This document shows, piece by piece, positions 1 through 7,901 of a stretch of DNA of 12,198 nt. How positions within the stretch are numbered: position 1 is the first letter of the stretch; each line of letters begins with the position of its first letter. Under the pieces are notes generated by a model that ran no database searches, was not told where the DNA came from, and saw only the letters and a list, made by a program, of their open reading frames with translations. Position numbers and translations under genes: made by a program. The DNA lies in contig CALGNF010000148.1 in assembly GCA_937958685.1 (NCBI GenBank), positions 1 to 12,198 on the forward strand, written 5' to 3'. This DNA is from an uncultured Caryophanales bacterium. GTDB taxonomy: Bacteria > Bacillota_I > Bacilli_A > Izemoplasmatales > Hujiaoplasmataceae.

Positions 1-45
1 CCACCGAGATCTACACTCTTTCCCTACACGACGCTCTTCCGATCT
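1..45 (+). other. Illumina P5-side adapter (not biological)
   Basis: These bases match the Illumina P5/TruSeq universal adapter from inside the P5 segment through the read-1 primer end, finishing with CTCTTCCGATCT. The library insert begins at 46. This is sequencing-library DNA that was not trimmed before assembly. The gene that appears to run through it is real only from base 46 on. Confidence 0.98.
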
Positions 46-46
46 G

Positions 47-970
47 GCGCTGCTGGATGAAATCACAGCGGAGTTTCCGGTAACCCACGCAAGCGCCATG
101 GCCTTCAGCAATCAAGCCTATTTCGCTTTGGACGACAGCGGCGAATCCAAATTGTTCACTTTCTGCGTGATGATGCCCTTCGCCGATTTCCTGAGGAGTT
201 TCGCGTTTCCGATCACTTCCCAGCCTTCGGAAGAACTGCTGGCAGCCAACCAGGCGTTTGTGATGTTACCCGACGACTATCGCTACACCCATCTGCTGGC
301 AGTGGGCGACACGGTGATTTTCCAGACGGATGGTGGTCATGGCGACATCGAGCTGGTCGTCGGCGGTTTCTTTGAAGTCAGCTATCCCAACATCATCTAC
401 ACCAATCTGCCGGCGGTGCCGGACTACGCCGATGGTTTTCGCATCAATACCGTGATCATTGAAACCGACGAGGAACTGTTGTTGCCAATGGCCGAAAAGT
501 ATGGCGAGGCGATGTATTACGTCGTTCCGATCGAACAATTGATCGCCCGTTATGGGGATTTGTTCCAAGCCGCCAGCGATCTGATCGTGGTTTTGGTCGG
601 GGTGATCGTCGCCAGTTTCCTGATTGTGATCGTCAACAATACCTTGCTGTTGTTCCAGACACTGAAAAGCGATTACGCGAAGCTGAAGACCCTCGGCGTC
701 CGCAACCGGCAACTCTATTCTGCCCTGGGTCTCGAAGCGTTGCTCTGTCTTCTGGTCGTGGGACTGTTCTTTGTTCCGGAAATCCACGTTATGACCACCT
801 ATTTGCCGAAACTGATGCTGTTTTTCCAGTATCACCGGGAAATCATTCCACAAGCGACGACCGTTGTTTTTGGGACCGTCCTTGTCGCATTCGCTTTTGG
901 CGGCAGTTATCTGGTTTATCTGCGAAAAATCAAAAACCTCGATCTGATCGGGGAAATCAAATATGAGTGA
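47..970 (+). CDS. FtsX-family ABC transporter permease, 3' part (5' truncated)
   Basis: This is the C-terminal part of an FtsX/MacB-type permease, the membrane subunit of an ABC system that usually acts on lipoproteins or cell-envelope substrates rather than importing solutes. The frame is open from the adapter junction at 47, and the ATG at 98 is probably internal. A soluble extracytoplasmic stretch comes first. Three membrane segments follow, near nt 575-655, 715-780 and 855-925. Between the first two lies the cytoplasmic motif LKTLGVRNRQ, which corresponds to the LKxLGxxxxQ coupling segment of FtsX domains. The protein ends in a short charged tail at a TGA stop. The N-terminal half and the partner ATPase are missing. 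The next gene, a lipoprotein, starts 15 bases later, so the two are probably cotranscribed. The family call rests on topology and this motif. Confidence 0.8.
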   Translation, partial: ALLDEITAEFPVTHASAMAFSNQAYFALDDSGESKLFTFCVMMPFADFLRSFAFPITSQPSEELLAANQAFVMLPDDYRYTHLLAVGDTVIFQTDGGHGDIELVVGGFFEVSYPNIIYTNLPAVPDYADGFRINTVIIETDEELLLPMAEKYGEAMYYVVPIEQLIARYGDLFQAASDLIVVLVGVIVASFLIVIVNNTLLLFQTLKSDYAKLKTLGVRNRQLYSALGLEALLCLLVVGLFFVPEIHVMTTYLPKLMLFFQYHREIIPQATTVVFGTVLVAFAFGGSYLVYLRKIKNLDLIGEIKYE

Positions 971-971
971 T

Positions 972-977
972 GAGGAG
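972..977 (+). promoter_or_regulatory. Ribosome binding site setting the lipoprotein start
   Basis: GAGGAG lies eight bases before the ATG at 986. This favours 986 over the in-frame GTG at 977, which overlaps the site itself. Starting at 986 also gives a clean lipoprotein signal peptide. Confidence 0.7.
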
Positions 978-985
978 TGCGTTCC

Positions 986-3160
986 ATGAGGAAACTGGTG
1001 TTTGTCTTGCTGATACTTTGTTTGGGAACGTTAACTGGCTGCCGGGAGGAAACGACGACCGCCATCGTCAACGATTATGTCGGCGTGCCGGCGAATCTGC
1101 GGATCGAGGGAACAATTCTGCACTGGGACCAGGTGGCGGGTGCCAAGAGCTATATCGTCTATGCGGACGGAAGCGAAGTGAAGACCGTCAAGACCAACAA
1201 TTACGACTTTTCGGCGCTTTCGGGCGATGTGATCGTCTTCCAGGTCAAAACCGTCGCTCCCAGAGGCATGGCCGACTCGCCGCTCAGCGTTTCGATCGCT
1301 TTCAACCGCTATGCCGCGCAGACGATCATCGATATCGAGAATTACCTCGAGGAAGCGGAAATGACCGAGGTTTTTCCCGAGGGCTTTGTCGAAGAATTGG
1401 TGAAAAAGGGCATGACCGCGGATGAGTTGGCAACCTTGATCGAAGCCGCCAAGTTGTTCACCCAGGCACTTGACAACACGGAGTCGCCACTCGAAATCAA
1501 TGCGGCGCTCAAGACCTTCCTGGCGGTCGATCACAACCTTGAACCGTTCGTGAGCGCGTTTGTTTTCGTAGCCTTGCCGAAAATCATCGAGGACATGATC
1601 GACATGGAAACACATCCGGAGCTCATCGCAATCTATGAAAACATTGAAACGATGCTCGCGGAGAAGCCCGACGAGTTGTTGCTCGGTGTGATGGGCACGA
1701 TCCGGTACCTGATTGCGTTCCAAGCCGATTTCGACAACGTCTTCCTGGCCGATTTCATGGATGCCACCTTCCCGGAATCGATGTCAGCGCTGAATGTGGC
1801 GGAGATCCTCGTGGTAAAAAACGAGTTTGTCGCCAAGCTGAGAGACAACAAACCGAAAGCCGAATACGCCGTGATCATGATTGATTTCCTGAACATTTTC
1901 GCCTCGATCAGTCCTGATGACGATATCGATGCTTTAGTACCGGCGGAAGATAAGATCGCCGTGGCGACGCAAATGCTTCTGCTCTACGATCTGATTGTCG
2001 ATCTGGTGGATTCCTTCGATGAAACCTTCTTCACAAACTGGACAGGGCTGGAATCAGACGCCCCGACCGAGGCGATGCTCAATGTGGAAACAGAAATCCT
2101 CGTTTTGAGACATATGGCCGGATTTCTCCGAATCAACCAGTCCAGAATCGACGAGATCGAAAACCTCGCCGGGGGCTTCAAATCCCAAATCCTCCATTTA
2201 TATCTGGAGATAACCGGTATCGCTGACGAAAGTACGCCTTTCAACCAGCTGGTCAGCGGCATCATCCAGGCCCTGGCGATGCCGCAGATGGAGCAACTTG
2301 CGGACTTGTTGGATGCGGTCATCGCCAATATCCTTGATGTCTTCGTCGCGACCGATGGCGAACTGCTCCGACTGCAGGCAATCCACGCCGGATTCGGCGC
2401 TTATGTAAGCCAGTATTTTCAAGTCTACTACAATGATGCCTTGAATATCACCTACGCCAATGTCACGGCATACGCCTACGCCCGGACGATCGTTGAATGG
2501 GAACTGGGGGAACAATTCGCCATGTATCTGGAAGCCTTGACGAGGGATGTAAAGGCTGATGATCTCGCCACAATGGCGGAGACGATCACGACAAGCATCT
2601 CCCTGGCGAATATTGCGAAAACCACCCTGGATGAAGCCCAACTCGCCGTCTTCGCGGGCGCTCTCGATGAAAATGTCGATGCCTTGACCAGGAGTCTCGG
2701 GCTGTTCGCCAAACACCTGGCGGCCTTCCTGATGGCCGGCGATGTCCTCGCCGAATATCAGGCAACTTACGTCGATGTCCATGATTACCTGATCACCACT
2801 TACGGGACGAACTACAAGTCAAATTCCCAGCAGACGGTCAATCCGGTTGTCGAGAGGGCCTACCTGATTCTGTTCTCCAGCCACTTCCAGGCGTTCATGA
2901 CGGATGCGGAAACCACGTTGGCGGAAGACGCGCTCGCAGCCGCCATCAGCCTGATCCAGACCTTGTCTGCCTATTCGACGGTGATTACGGCGGATGCGGC
3001 CGCAAACATCATCGCCCTGGAAACCGACCTGACCGAACTGCTCGACTATCTGCTGGTGGCGACGACTGAACTTGCGCTTCTCGATGTCTATCAGTTGTCA
3101 ACGGCGCAGATCGCCGCCCTGACCGAGATGCGAGACCGGATCAGAGCGGTCATCGGCTAA
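986..3160 (+). CDS. Large lipoprotein with N-terminal fibronectin-III-like domain
   Basis: This 724-residue protein is predicted to be anchored to the outer face of the membrane. Residues 1-19 form a lipoprotein signal peptide: MRK, a hydrophobic core, then lipobox LTGC with Cys19 as the lipidation site. Residues about 32-105 resemble a fibronectin type III domain (PANLRIEG, LHWDQVAGAKSYIVYADG, then a strand ending in VFQVKTVAP). The remaining ~600 residues are rich in Ala, Leu, Asp and Glu and look almost wholly helical, with no cysteine and no catalytic motif I recognise. The gene follows the FtsX-type permease in what looks like one transcription unit, so a role with that transporter or at the cell surface is possible, but this is inference. 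The helical part cannot be assigned to a family here. Confidence 0.82.
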   Translation: MRKLVFVLLILCLGTLTGCREETTTAIVNDYVGVPANLRIEGTILHWDQVAGAKSYIVYADGSEVKTVKTNNYDFSALSGDVIVFQVKTVAPRGMADSPLSVSIAFNRYAAQTIIDIENYLEEAEMTEVFPEGFVEELVKKGMTADELATLIEAAKLFTQALDNTESPLEINAALKTFLAVDHNLEPFVSAFVFVALPKIIEDMIDMETHPELIAIYENIETMLAEKPDELLLGVMGTIRYLIAFQADFDNVFLADFMDATFPESMSALNVAEILVVKNEFVAKLRDNKPKAEYAVIMIDFLNIFASISPDDDIDALVPAEDKIAVATQMLLLYDLIVDLVDSFDETFFTNWTGLESDAPTEAMLNVETEILVLRHMAGFLRINQSRIDEIENLAGGFKSQILHLYLEITGIADESTPFNQLVSGIIQALAMPQMEQLADLLDAVIANILDVFVATDGELLRLQAIHAGFGAYVSQYFQVYYNDALNITYANVTAYAYARTIVEWELGEQFAMYLEALTRDVKADDLATMAETITTSISLANIAKTTLDEAQLAVFAGALDENVDALTRSLGLFAKHLAAFLMAGDVLAEYQATYVDVHDYLITTYGTNYKSNSQQTVNPVVERAYLILFSSHFQAFMTDAETTLAEDALAAAISLIQTLSAYSTVITADAAANIIALETDLTELLDYLLVATTELALLDVYQLSTAQIAALTEMRDRIRAVIG

Positions 3161-3161
3161 G

Positions 3162-3192
3162 AAAAACGCCTTCAACCGAAGGCGTTTCTTTT
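3162..3192. terminator. Bidirectional intrinsic terminator between convergent genes
   Basis: The stem AAACGCCTTC (3164-3173) pairs perfectly with GAAGGCGTTT (3178-3187) around the loop AACC. On the plus strand it is followed by CTTTT. On the minus strand the A-run at 3162-3166 supplies the T-tract. It lies between the lipoprotein stop and the minus-strand stop at 3191-3193, so one hairpin can end both transcripts. Confidence 0.9.
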
Positions 3193-4066
3193 AGATTTCG
3201 ACCCCAAGGACGCTCTTGATCAGGATCCCGATGAAAAAGGAAATCAAGGCGACCGAGAGGGAGATGGCCGCCATTTGGAGGAACCGCTTCCGAAACGGCA
3301 GATCCTTGGCGACGGCGATATAGAAGTTGAAGAACAGAATGATCATGATCACCGCGATCAGCATCACGCCGAGCGCGAGGAAGTGATTGGCGATGAGCAA
3401 ATAAGGAAGCACCAGCAAGATCACAGTGATGATATAGGCGAACCCCGTATACAAAGCCGATTTGAGAGCGTTGGGATTGTTGTCGGCTTTGGCGGATAAG
3501 TACTCGCTGGCTGCCATCGAGAGACTGGCGGCGATACCGGTGATCAACCCGGAGAGGCTGATCAAAGCCGTGTTCGCAAAGGCAAACGTCAGTCCGGCAA
3601 GTGTTCCGGAGAGTTCGACGAGGGCGTCGTTCAAACCGAGGACCATCGAACCCACATAGTTGAGACGCTCCTCGTCGAGCATCGCGATCAACTCGTGTTC
3701 GTGCTCGTCCTCCTCGAGGGCGATGCGGTTGGCCGCCTCGACGTGCTTGCCGATGATCTCGTAGTTGGCCTTGGCCTTCTCTTCGCCTTTCTCCATGATC
3801 TTCAGCGTGAAGGTATAGCCGAAGATGATCGACAACAGATTATAAAAGAATATCAGCAGCCGGTTTGGTTTCGCCGGTCTGTCCAGATATTGGCTCCAGA
3901 TGTCATGGTGATTCTTCTCCTGCGAGGCAATCCGCTCAAGAATCGCCCGGTTCTCCGGGTTCTTGACCCGCCTGGCAATTTTGTTGTAGACGTAATATTC
4001 GGTGATTTCCCCCTTTTGCAGGGTTCTGATCGCTTTTTGAATGTGTTGCGGGATCTTCTTATCCAT
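3191..4066 (-). CDS. Ferritin-like domain fused to VIT1/CCC1 metal transporter
   Basis: This 291-residue membrane protein probably moves iron or manganese out of the cytoplasm. Residues about 5-130 are a ferritin/rubrerythrin-like helical bundle with candidate diiron ligands E20, E50xxH53, E95 and E121xxH124. Residues about 135-291 form a VIT1/CCC1 domain. Its signatures are VLGLNDALVELSGTLAGLTFA (residues 142-162, spanning the family's first membrane helix) and SMAASEYLSAKA around E188, followed by three further hydrophobic segments. Proteins of this architecture, such as MbfA of alphaproteobacteria, use the ferritin-like domain to sense or deliver iron to the exporter; transfer of that role here is inference. 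The start is supported by AGGAGGT at 4077-4071. The gene is monocistronic, with its own promoter and terminator, and is divergent from the acyltransferase operon. Confidence 0.9.
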   Translation of the reverse strand: MDKKIPQHIQKAIRTLQKGEITEYYVYNKIARRVKNPENRAILERIASQEKNHHDIWSQYLDRPAKPNRLLIFFYNLLSIIFGYTFTLKIMEKGEEKAKANYEIIGKHVEAANRIALEEDEHEHELIAMLDEERLNYVGSMVLGLNDALVELSGTLAGLTFAFANTALISLSGLITGIAASLSMAASEYLSAKADNNPNALKSALYTGFAYIITVILLVLPYLLIANHFLALGVMLIAVIMIILFFNFYIAVAKDLPFRKRFLQMAAISLSVALISFFIGILIKSVLGVEI

Positions 4067-4091
4067 CTTGACCTCCTGAACTTACGACAAT

Positions 4092-4100
4092 ATGATAGCA
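4092..4100 (-). promoter_or_regulatory. Extended -10 promoter for the ferritin-VIT1 gene
   Basis: On the minus strand the sequence reads TGCTATCAT, an extended -10 element (TGN plus TATCAT), about 25 bases before the start codon. No convincing -35 hexamer is seen at 16-18 bases, which fits an extended -10 promoter. Confidence 0.55.
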
Positions 4101-4143
4101 CATGGGAAATCAAGATGCACGCGATTTGGCCATGGTTATAACA

Positions 4144-4172
4144 TTTGCATATGGGCAAAAAGCATAAATGCT
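4144..4172. repeat. Two adjacent dyads in the divergent intergenic region
   Basis: Two short inverted repeats lie side by side between divergent promoters. TTTGC (4144-4148) faces GCAAA (4155-4159), and AGCAT (4161-4165) faces ATGCT (4168-4172). Such dyads can be regulator binding sites. No specific regulator such as Fur or MntR is recognised. Confidence 0.35.
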
Positions 4173-4209
4173 AAAAAAACCAAAAAGCCCTAGGACAAAA
4201 TCGGGATTA

Positions 4210-4218
4210 TGATATAAT
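4210..4218 (+). promoter_or_regulatory. Extended -10 promoter for the acyltransferase-symporter operon
   Basis: TGATATAAT combines a consensus -10 hexamer (4213-4218) with an upstream TG. The start codon is 25 bases further on, giving a leader of under 20 bases. The best -35 candidate, AGGACA at 4192-4197 with a 15-base spacer, is weak. Confidence 0.7.
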
Positions 4219-4243
4219 CGAATTACGGAAGCGAGGGGTCGGA

Positions 4244-5383
4244 ATGACTTTCAAAGAAAGCATTCTTTATGTGCTCCTGTGGCCTTACTACCATGCAAAA
4301 TTCCGCTTTGTGATCGACTACGGCGATTTCGACAAAGACAGGATCGATCCTTATATCCTGCTCGCCAACCACGCTTCCCTACACGATGCGTTTTATATGT
4401 CGATCCTGATCAAACGCAAGTACCCCTTTCCCGTCGTCAATGCCTTCATCTACCAAAACCGCCTCATCAGATTCCTTTTGACAAAAATCGTCCATTCGGT
4501 GGCCAAACGCAAAGGGCAAAGCGACATCGCCACCGTCAAGGGCATGCTTGACCTGATCCGCAATAAAAAACGGAGCGTGCTCCTCTTTCCGGAAGGAAAC
4601 TCATCCTATTTCGGTAAGGAAAGTCCAATTCCCCTCAGTACCGCCAAACTGCTCAAGGTTCTGAAAGTCGACTGTATCCTCGCCAAGATTTCCGGCGGCT
4701 ACCTGGCGGCTCCCAGATGGGGCAGGCCGGTCAAAAAGGGTCTCATCGATGTCAAATTCTCCACCCTCTACAAGGCGGAGGAACTGAAAGACCTTGCTGC
4801 CGAGAACATCTATGAAAGACTTTGCGAGGTTCTGCCTTTCAACGACTATGACTGGAATCGCACCCGCAAACAGACATATGATCTCCGGCATCGCGCCGAA
4901 GGCCTCGAAAGTTTCATCTATGTCTGTCCGGTATGCCATGGGCATCAATGCCTGCACACGCGCAAGAACCGGGTCTTATGCCGACACTGCGGCGAGATCG
5001 CAGCATTCGACGAATACGGTTTCCTGCAGGGACTTCCCTTCGACAACCTGATCGAATGGGATAAATTGCAGAAAGCGGAATTGCCCCGAATCACTTCGCA
5101 GACACTATCGACAACCGGCAAATTCCATCGCGTCGATTTCGCGAAATCGCTAGGAAAAAACCTGGGAATGGTCGAAGCCACCATCGATCAGGGAGTTATG
5201 AACGTTCGTGGATTGAAGTTCGCCAAGGAATTTCAACTTGCCGAAATGTCAGGAATCGTCCTGACCAAGAAACGCGACCTGTCATTCGACTATGAAGATG
5301 AGACATACTATATCGCCGCCAAAGACCCAATGTTGTTTTTGGATGCCATAACCCATATCAAAGGAGGATTAATACATGGATAA
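4244..5383 (+). CDS. PlsC-like lysophospholipid acyltransferase with zinc ribbon
   Basis: This 379-residue enzyme probably transfers an acyl chain to a lysophospholipid or 1-acylglycerol-3-phosphate at the inner membrane face. The acyltransferase hallmarks are clear: N42-H43-ASLH-D48, the catalytic NHx4D motif, and FPEGNSS at 115-121, the substrate-binding FPEG motif. Beyond about residue 220, where a classic PlsC would end, there is a four-cysteine zinc ribbon (C228xxC231 and C246xxC249) and a further ~120-residue tail of mixed strand character. The ribbon and tail are the unusual part; the substrate could differ from that of standard PlsC. The start is backed by GAGGGG at 4233-4238. Its last eight bases overlap the symporter start, so the two are translationally coupled. 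Confidence 0.87.
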   Translation: MTFKESILYVLLWPYYHAKFRFVIDYGDFDKDRIDPYILLANHASLHDAFYMSILIKRKYPFPVVNAFIYQNRLIRFLLTKIVHSVAKRKGQSDIATVKGMLDLIRNKKRSVLLFPEGNSSYFGKESPIPLSTAKLLKVLKVDCILAKISGGYLAAPRWGRPVKKGLIDVKFSTLYKAEELKDLAAENIYERLCEVLPFNDYDWNRTRKQTYDLRHRAEGLESFIYVCPVCHGHQCLHTRKNRVLCRHCGEIAAFDEYGFLQGLPFDNLIEWDKLQKAELPRITSQTLSTTGKFHRVDFAKSLGKNLGMVEATIDQGVMNVRGLKFAKEFQLAEMSGIVLTKKRDLSFDYEDETYYIAAKDPMLFLDAITHIKGGLIHG

Positions 5384-6728
5384 GTGGGGAGTAATCATCT
5401 ATTTCATTTTTATCGGCGTTCTGCTTTTTATCGGTAAGATTCTCAAGACCAAACTGCCATTCCTGAATCGGATCGTCCTGCCGACGGCGCTGCTTGGCGG
5501 CTTGATCGGACTTTTGTTTTCCAGCGTGGTCATTCCGGGTTCCTACACGATCGATGTCAAGGTCATGGAAACCATCGTCTATCACGCCCTGGCGCTTGGG
5601 TTCATCTCACTCGCCTTGAAACAGGGAGAAAGCAAGAACAAACGGAAGGCCTGGTCGACCGGGATGGTGATCACCAGCACTTATGCACTCCAGGGTTTCA
5701 TCGGCGTGTTGCTGGTTCTTTTGTTCTTTTCCGACAAGTTTGTCGGTGCCGGCATGCTGCTCGCGCTCGGCTTCGGCCAAGGGCCGGGTCTGGCGATGAG
5801 TTTCGGCTCGATGTGGAATGAAATGCTCGGCGGGCACGGCGTCGCCCTGGGCGCCTCATATGCCTTCCTCGGATTCGTCGTTGGGGGCACCGTTGGGGTT
5901 TTGGCGATCAACATCCTTGCGCGCAAGCGCGGTGTGGATAAGCCCAAACAATATGAAGACAGTTCTTTGAACAAGACCACGATCGAGATCGACACCGTCA
6001 AGGAGGTCAGCGTCCTGGACGGATTGACGATCCAACTTGTCATCATTTCCATCATTTACGGCCTGGTTTGGTTGACTTTGTTCGTGTTTGACAAGCTGTT
6101 ATCCGGCCTCGGTGCCATCGGGGGAACGATCTTCGGCCTGATGCAGGGTTTCAACTTCATCATCGGTATCGCTTACGCGCTTTTGTACAAGGCGATCTTG
6201 AAAAAAATCAAGTCAAAAGGCAAGAATGTCAATTTCATGATGAACGACTACATCCTCTCGAATTTCAGTTCGACCTGCTTTAACTTCATGATCGCCGGCG
6301 CCGTGTTGACGATCACGCTCGACTTTCTCGTCGAATTTTGGTTGTTGCTTACCGTGATCTCCGTAATAGGTGGCGTTGTCACGCTTTTCTATGTCCGCTT
6401 CATCACCAAAAAAGTCTACAAGTTGTTCACCGACGAATATTTCGTCGGTCTCTTCGGCATGTTGTGCGGCGTGGCCTCGACCGGCATCGCCCTGCTCAAG
6501 GGATTGGACCGCGACCTGGAATCCCCGGTGGCCGAGGATATGGTCATGGGCTCGGGAACAGCGATCATGATGGCGCTGCCGCTTTTCGGTTTCCTGATGC
6601 TGCCTTCGATCGGCTACGGACAACCTTACGCAGGGATTTTGGATTATGTCACCCTGTTCGGCTGTCTGGCTTATGTGGTCGTGATGGTCGTCATCCTCGT
6701 CGTCCGCAGCAAACGCGTTCCAACCTGA
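5376..6728 (+). CDS. gltS: GltS-type sodium/glutamate symporter
   Basis: This 450-residue polytopic membrane protein has about ten or more hydrophobic segments arranged in two halves separated by a hydrophilic loop (residues about 183-212). The first half carries GFGQGPGLAMSFG (132-144) and the second FGMLCGVASTGIALLKG with LESPVAEDMVMGSGTA (360-396). I recognise this second block as the C-terminal signature of the GltS/ESS family, which couples sodium entry to glutamate uptake. It is somewhat longer than the E. coli protein (about 400 residues), mainly in the middle loop. Substrate identity is inferred and another dicarboxylate is possible. AAAGGAGG at 5360-5367, inside the acyltransferase gene, is a strong ribosome binding site eight bases before the ATG. 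A terminator follows the stop. Confidence 0.82.
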   Translation: MDKWGVIIYFIFIGVLLFIGKILKTKLPFLNRIVLPTALLGGLIGLLFSSVVIPGSYTIDVKVMETIVYHALALGFISLALKQGESKNKRKAWSTGMVITSTYALQGFIGVLLVLLFFSDKFVGAGMLLALGFGQGPGLAMSFGSMWNEMLGGHGVALGASYAFLGFVVGGTVGVLAINILARKRGVDKPKQYEDSSLNKTTIEIDTVKEVSVLDGLTIQLVIISIIYGLVWLTLFVFDKLLSGLGAIGGTIFGLMQGFNFIIGIAYALLYKAILKKIKSKGKNVNFMMNDYILSNFSSTCFNFMIAGAVLTITLDFLVEFWLLLTVISVIGGVVTLFYVRFITKKVYKLFTDEYFVGLFGMLCGVASTGIALLKGLDRDLESPVAEDMVMGSGTAIMMALPLFGFLMLPSIGYGQPYAGILDYVTLFGCLAYVVVMVVILVVRSKRVPT

Positions 6729-6745
6729 TTCAAGAACTCGATCAG

Positions 6746-6770
6746 AACACCCGTCTCGGCGGGTGTTTTT
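6746..6770 (+). terminator. Intrinsic terminator after gltS
   Basis: AACACCCG (6746-6753) pairs with CGGGTGTT (6760-6767) around a six-base loop. The 3' arm runs into a five-T tract, 18 bases after the stop codon. Confidence 0.9.
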
Positions 6771-6816
6771 GTTTGATTTCCGACCAGCCATTTGTCGGCA
6801 ATCTTGCAGGGATGAC

Positions 6817-6845
6817 TGGCAATATTCCTGGCAACAGGGTATAAT
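6817..6845 (+). promoter_or_regulatory. Promoter for the DUF2804-DUF1292 pair
   Basis: A consensus TATAAT lies at 6840-6845. The hexamer at the ideal 17-base distance, TGGCAA (6817-6822), matches the -35 consensus poorly. The start codon is 27 bases beyond the -10. Confidence 0.6.
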
Positions 6846-6871
6846 CATATTGACAATGGAGGGATACATAC

Positions 6872-7891
6872 ATGCAGAACCGCATCACCACCAGGCAACC
6901 GCTTTTTGATGGATCAGGTCGCCTTGCCAATCCCGGCTATGCCACCGAACCGCTCTTCGTCTATGACCGCAGCCAGGTCAAAGCATCAATCTGGCGGATC
7001 AAGGAATGGGACTATTACTGCGTGATCAACGACCACTACGGATTCTCCTGCGTCATCGCCGATCTTGGCTACAGCGCGATGGTTTCGGCGACGTTCCTCG
7101 ACTTTCAGGCGGGAAAAAGTTACAACAAGACGAAATTGCTCTGGTTCGTTTTCGGTAAACTCAAACTGCCGGCCTCATCGCTTGCCGGCGATGTCAAGTA
7201 TCAGGGAGGCGGCTTTGATTTTGCCTTCCTCAGGGAAAAGGACAAACGGACGATCAATATCAAGATTGCCGATTTTCTGGGAAAAGCGGAACTTGATTGC
7301 CATCTCGAAATCGCCGACCCCCATGATGACTCGATGGTGATCGCGACGCCGTGGAAAGAACACCCGCTGGCTTTCTATTACAACCAAAAGATCAACTGCA
7401 TGCCGACATCGGGGGAAGTCCGGATCGGCGAAAGAACGTATCCGTTCACAAAAACCACCGACTTCACCGTTCTCGATTGGGGGCGTGGTGTCTGGACCTA
7501 CAAGAACACCTGGTATTGGGGCTCCGTCTCGGGTCTGGCCGACGGGGTCCGGTTCGGCATGAACCTGGGATATGGGTTTGGCGATACACAGGCGGCCACG
7601 GAAAACATGATCTTCTATGATGGCAAGGCCCACAAACTTGATCAGGTCATGTTCACAATCCAGGAACCAGACTTTCTCCTTCCATGGCGCATCACCGACA
7701 ACGAAGGCCGGCTGGAACTGACGATGGTGCCGTTGCTCGACCGGCAGGACACGCTCAATCTCGGCATCATCAAAAATCTGGGTCATCAGGTCTTCGGCAA
7801 AATGGCGGGTTTCTTCATCCTGGACGATGGACGCAGGATCACCTTCAAGGATGTTATCGGCTTCGCGGAAAAAATCACCAACCACTATTAG
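6872..7891 (+). CDS. DUF2804 domain-containing protein
   Basis: This 339-residue protein spans the full DUF2804 family, whose biochemical role is unknown. The N-terminal ITTRQPLFDGSGRLANPGYA and the central LDWGRGVWTYKNTWYWGS (201-218) are the parts I recognise as family signatures. The latter is rich in Trp and Tyr, followed by GMNLGYGFGDTQAATEN and IFYDGKAHKLDQV. The pattern of alternating strands and aromatic residues suggests a beta-barrel or lipocalin-like fold that could hold a hydrophobic ligand, but this is inference. There is no signal peptide or membrane helix, so it is probably cytoplasmic. GGAGGG at 6858-6863 sets the start. A DUF1292 gene follows after ten bases in the same operon. 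Confidence 0.85.
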   Translation: MQNRITTRQPLFDGSGRLANPGYATEPLFVYDRSQVKASIWRIKEWDYYCVINDHYGFSCVIADLGYSAMVSATFLDFQAGKSYNKTKLLWFVFGKLKLPASSLAGDVKYQGGGFDFAFLREKDKRTINIKIADFLGKAELDCHLEIADPHDDSMVIATPWKEHPLAFYYNQKINCMPTSGEVRIGERTYPFTKTTDFTVLDWGRGVWTYKNTWYWGSVSGLADGVRFGMNLGYGFGDTQAATENMIFYDGKAHKLDQVMFTIQEPDFLLPWRITDNEGRLELTMVPLLDRQDTLNLGIIKNLGHQVFGKMAGFFILDDGRRITFKDVIGFAEKITNHY

Positions 7892-7895
7892 GAGG
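7890..7895 (+). promoter_or_regulatory. Ribosome binding site setting the DUF1292 start
   Basis: AGGAGG overlaps the TAG stop of the DUF2804 gene and lies six bases before the ATG at 7902. It rules out the longer in-frame start at 7827, which would overlap the upstream gene by 65 bases. Confidence 0.85.
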
Positions 7896-7901
7896 TTTGT
7901 T

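Noticed and set aside
977..985. GTG start at 977 for the lipoprotein
   Set aside because: It overlaps the GAGGAG ribosome binding site. Starting at 986 gives correct spacing and a standard signal peptide.
4375..4389. Internal match to the Illumina adapter (TTCCCTACACGA), suggesting a chimeric join
   Set aside because: Only 12 contiguous bases match. The reading frame is continuous, and these bases encode the middle of the conserved NHx4D acyltransferase motif, so the match is coincidence.
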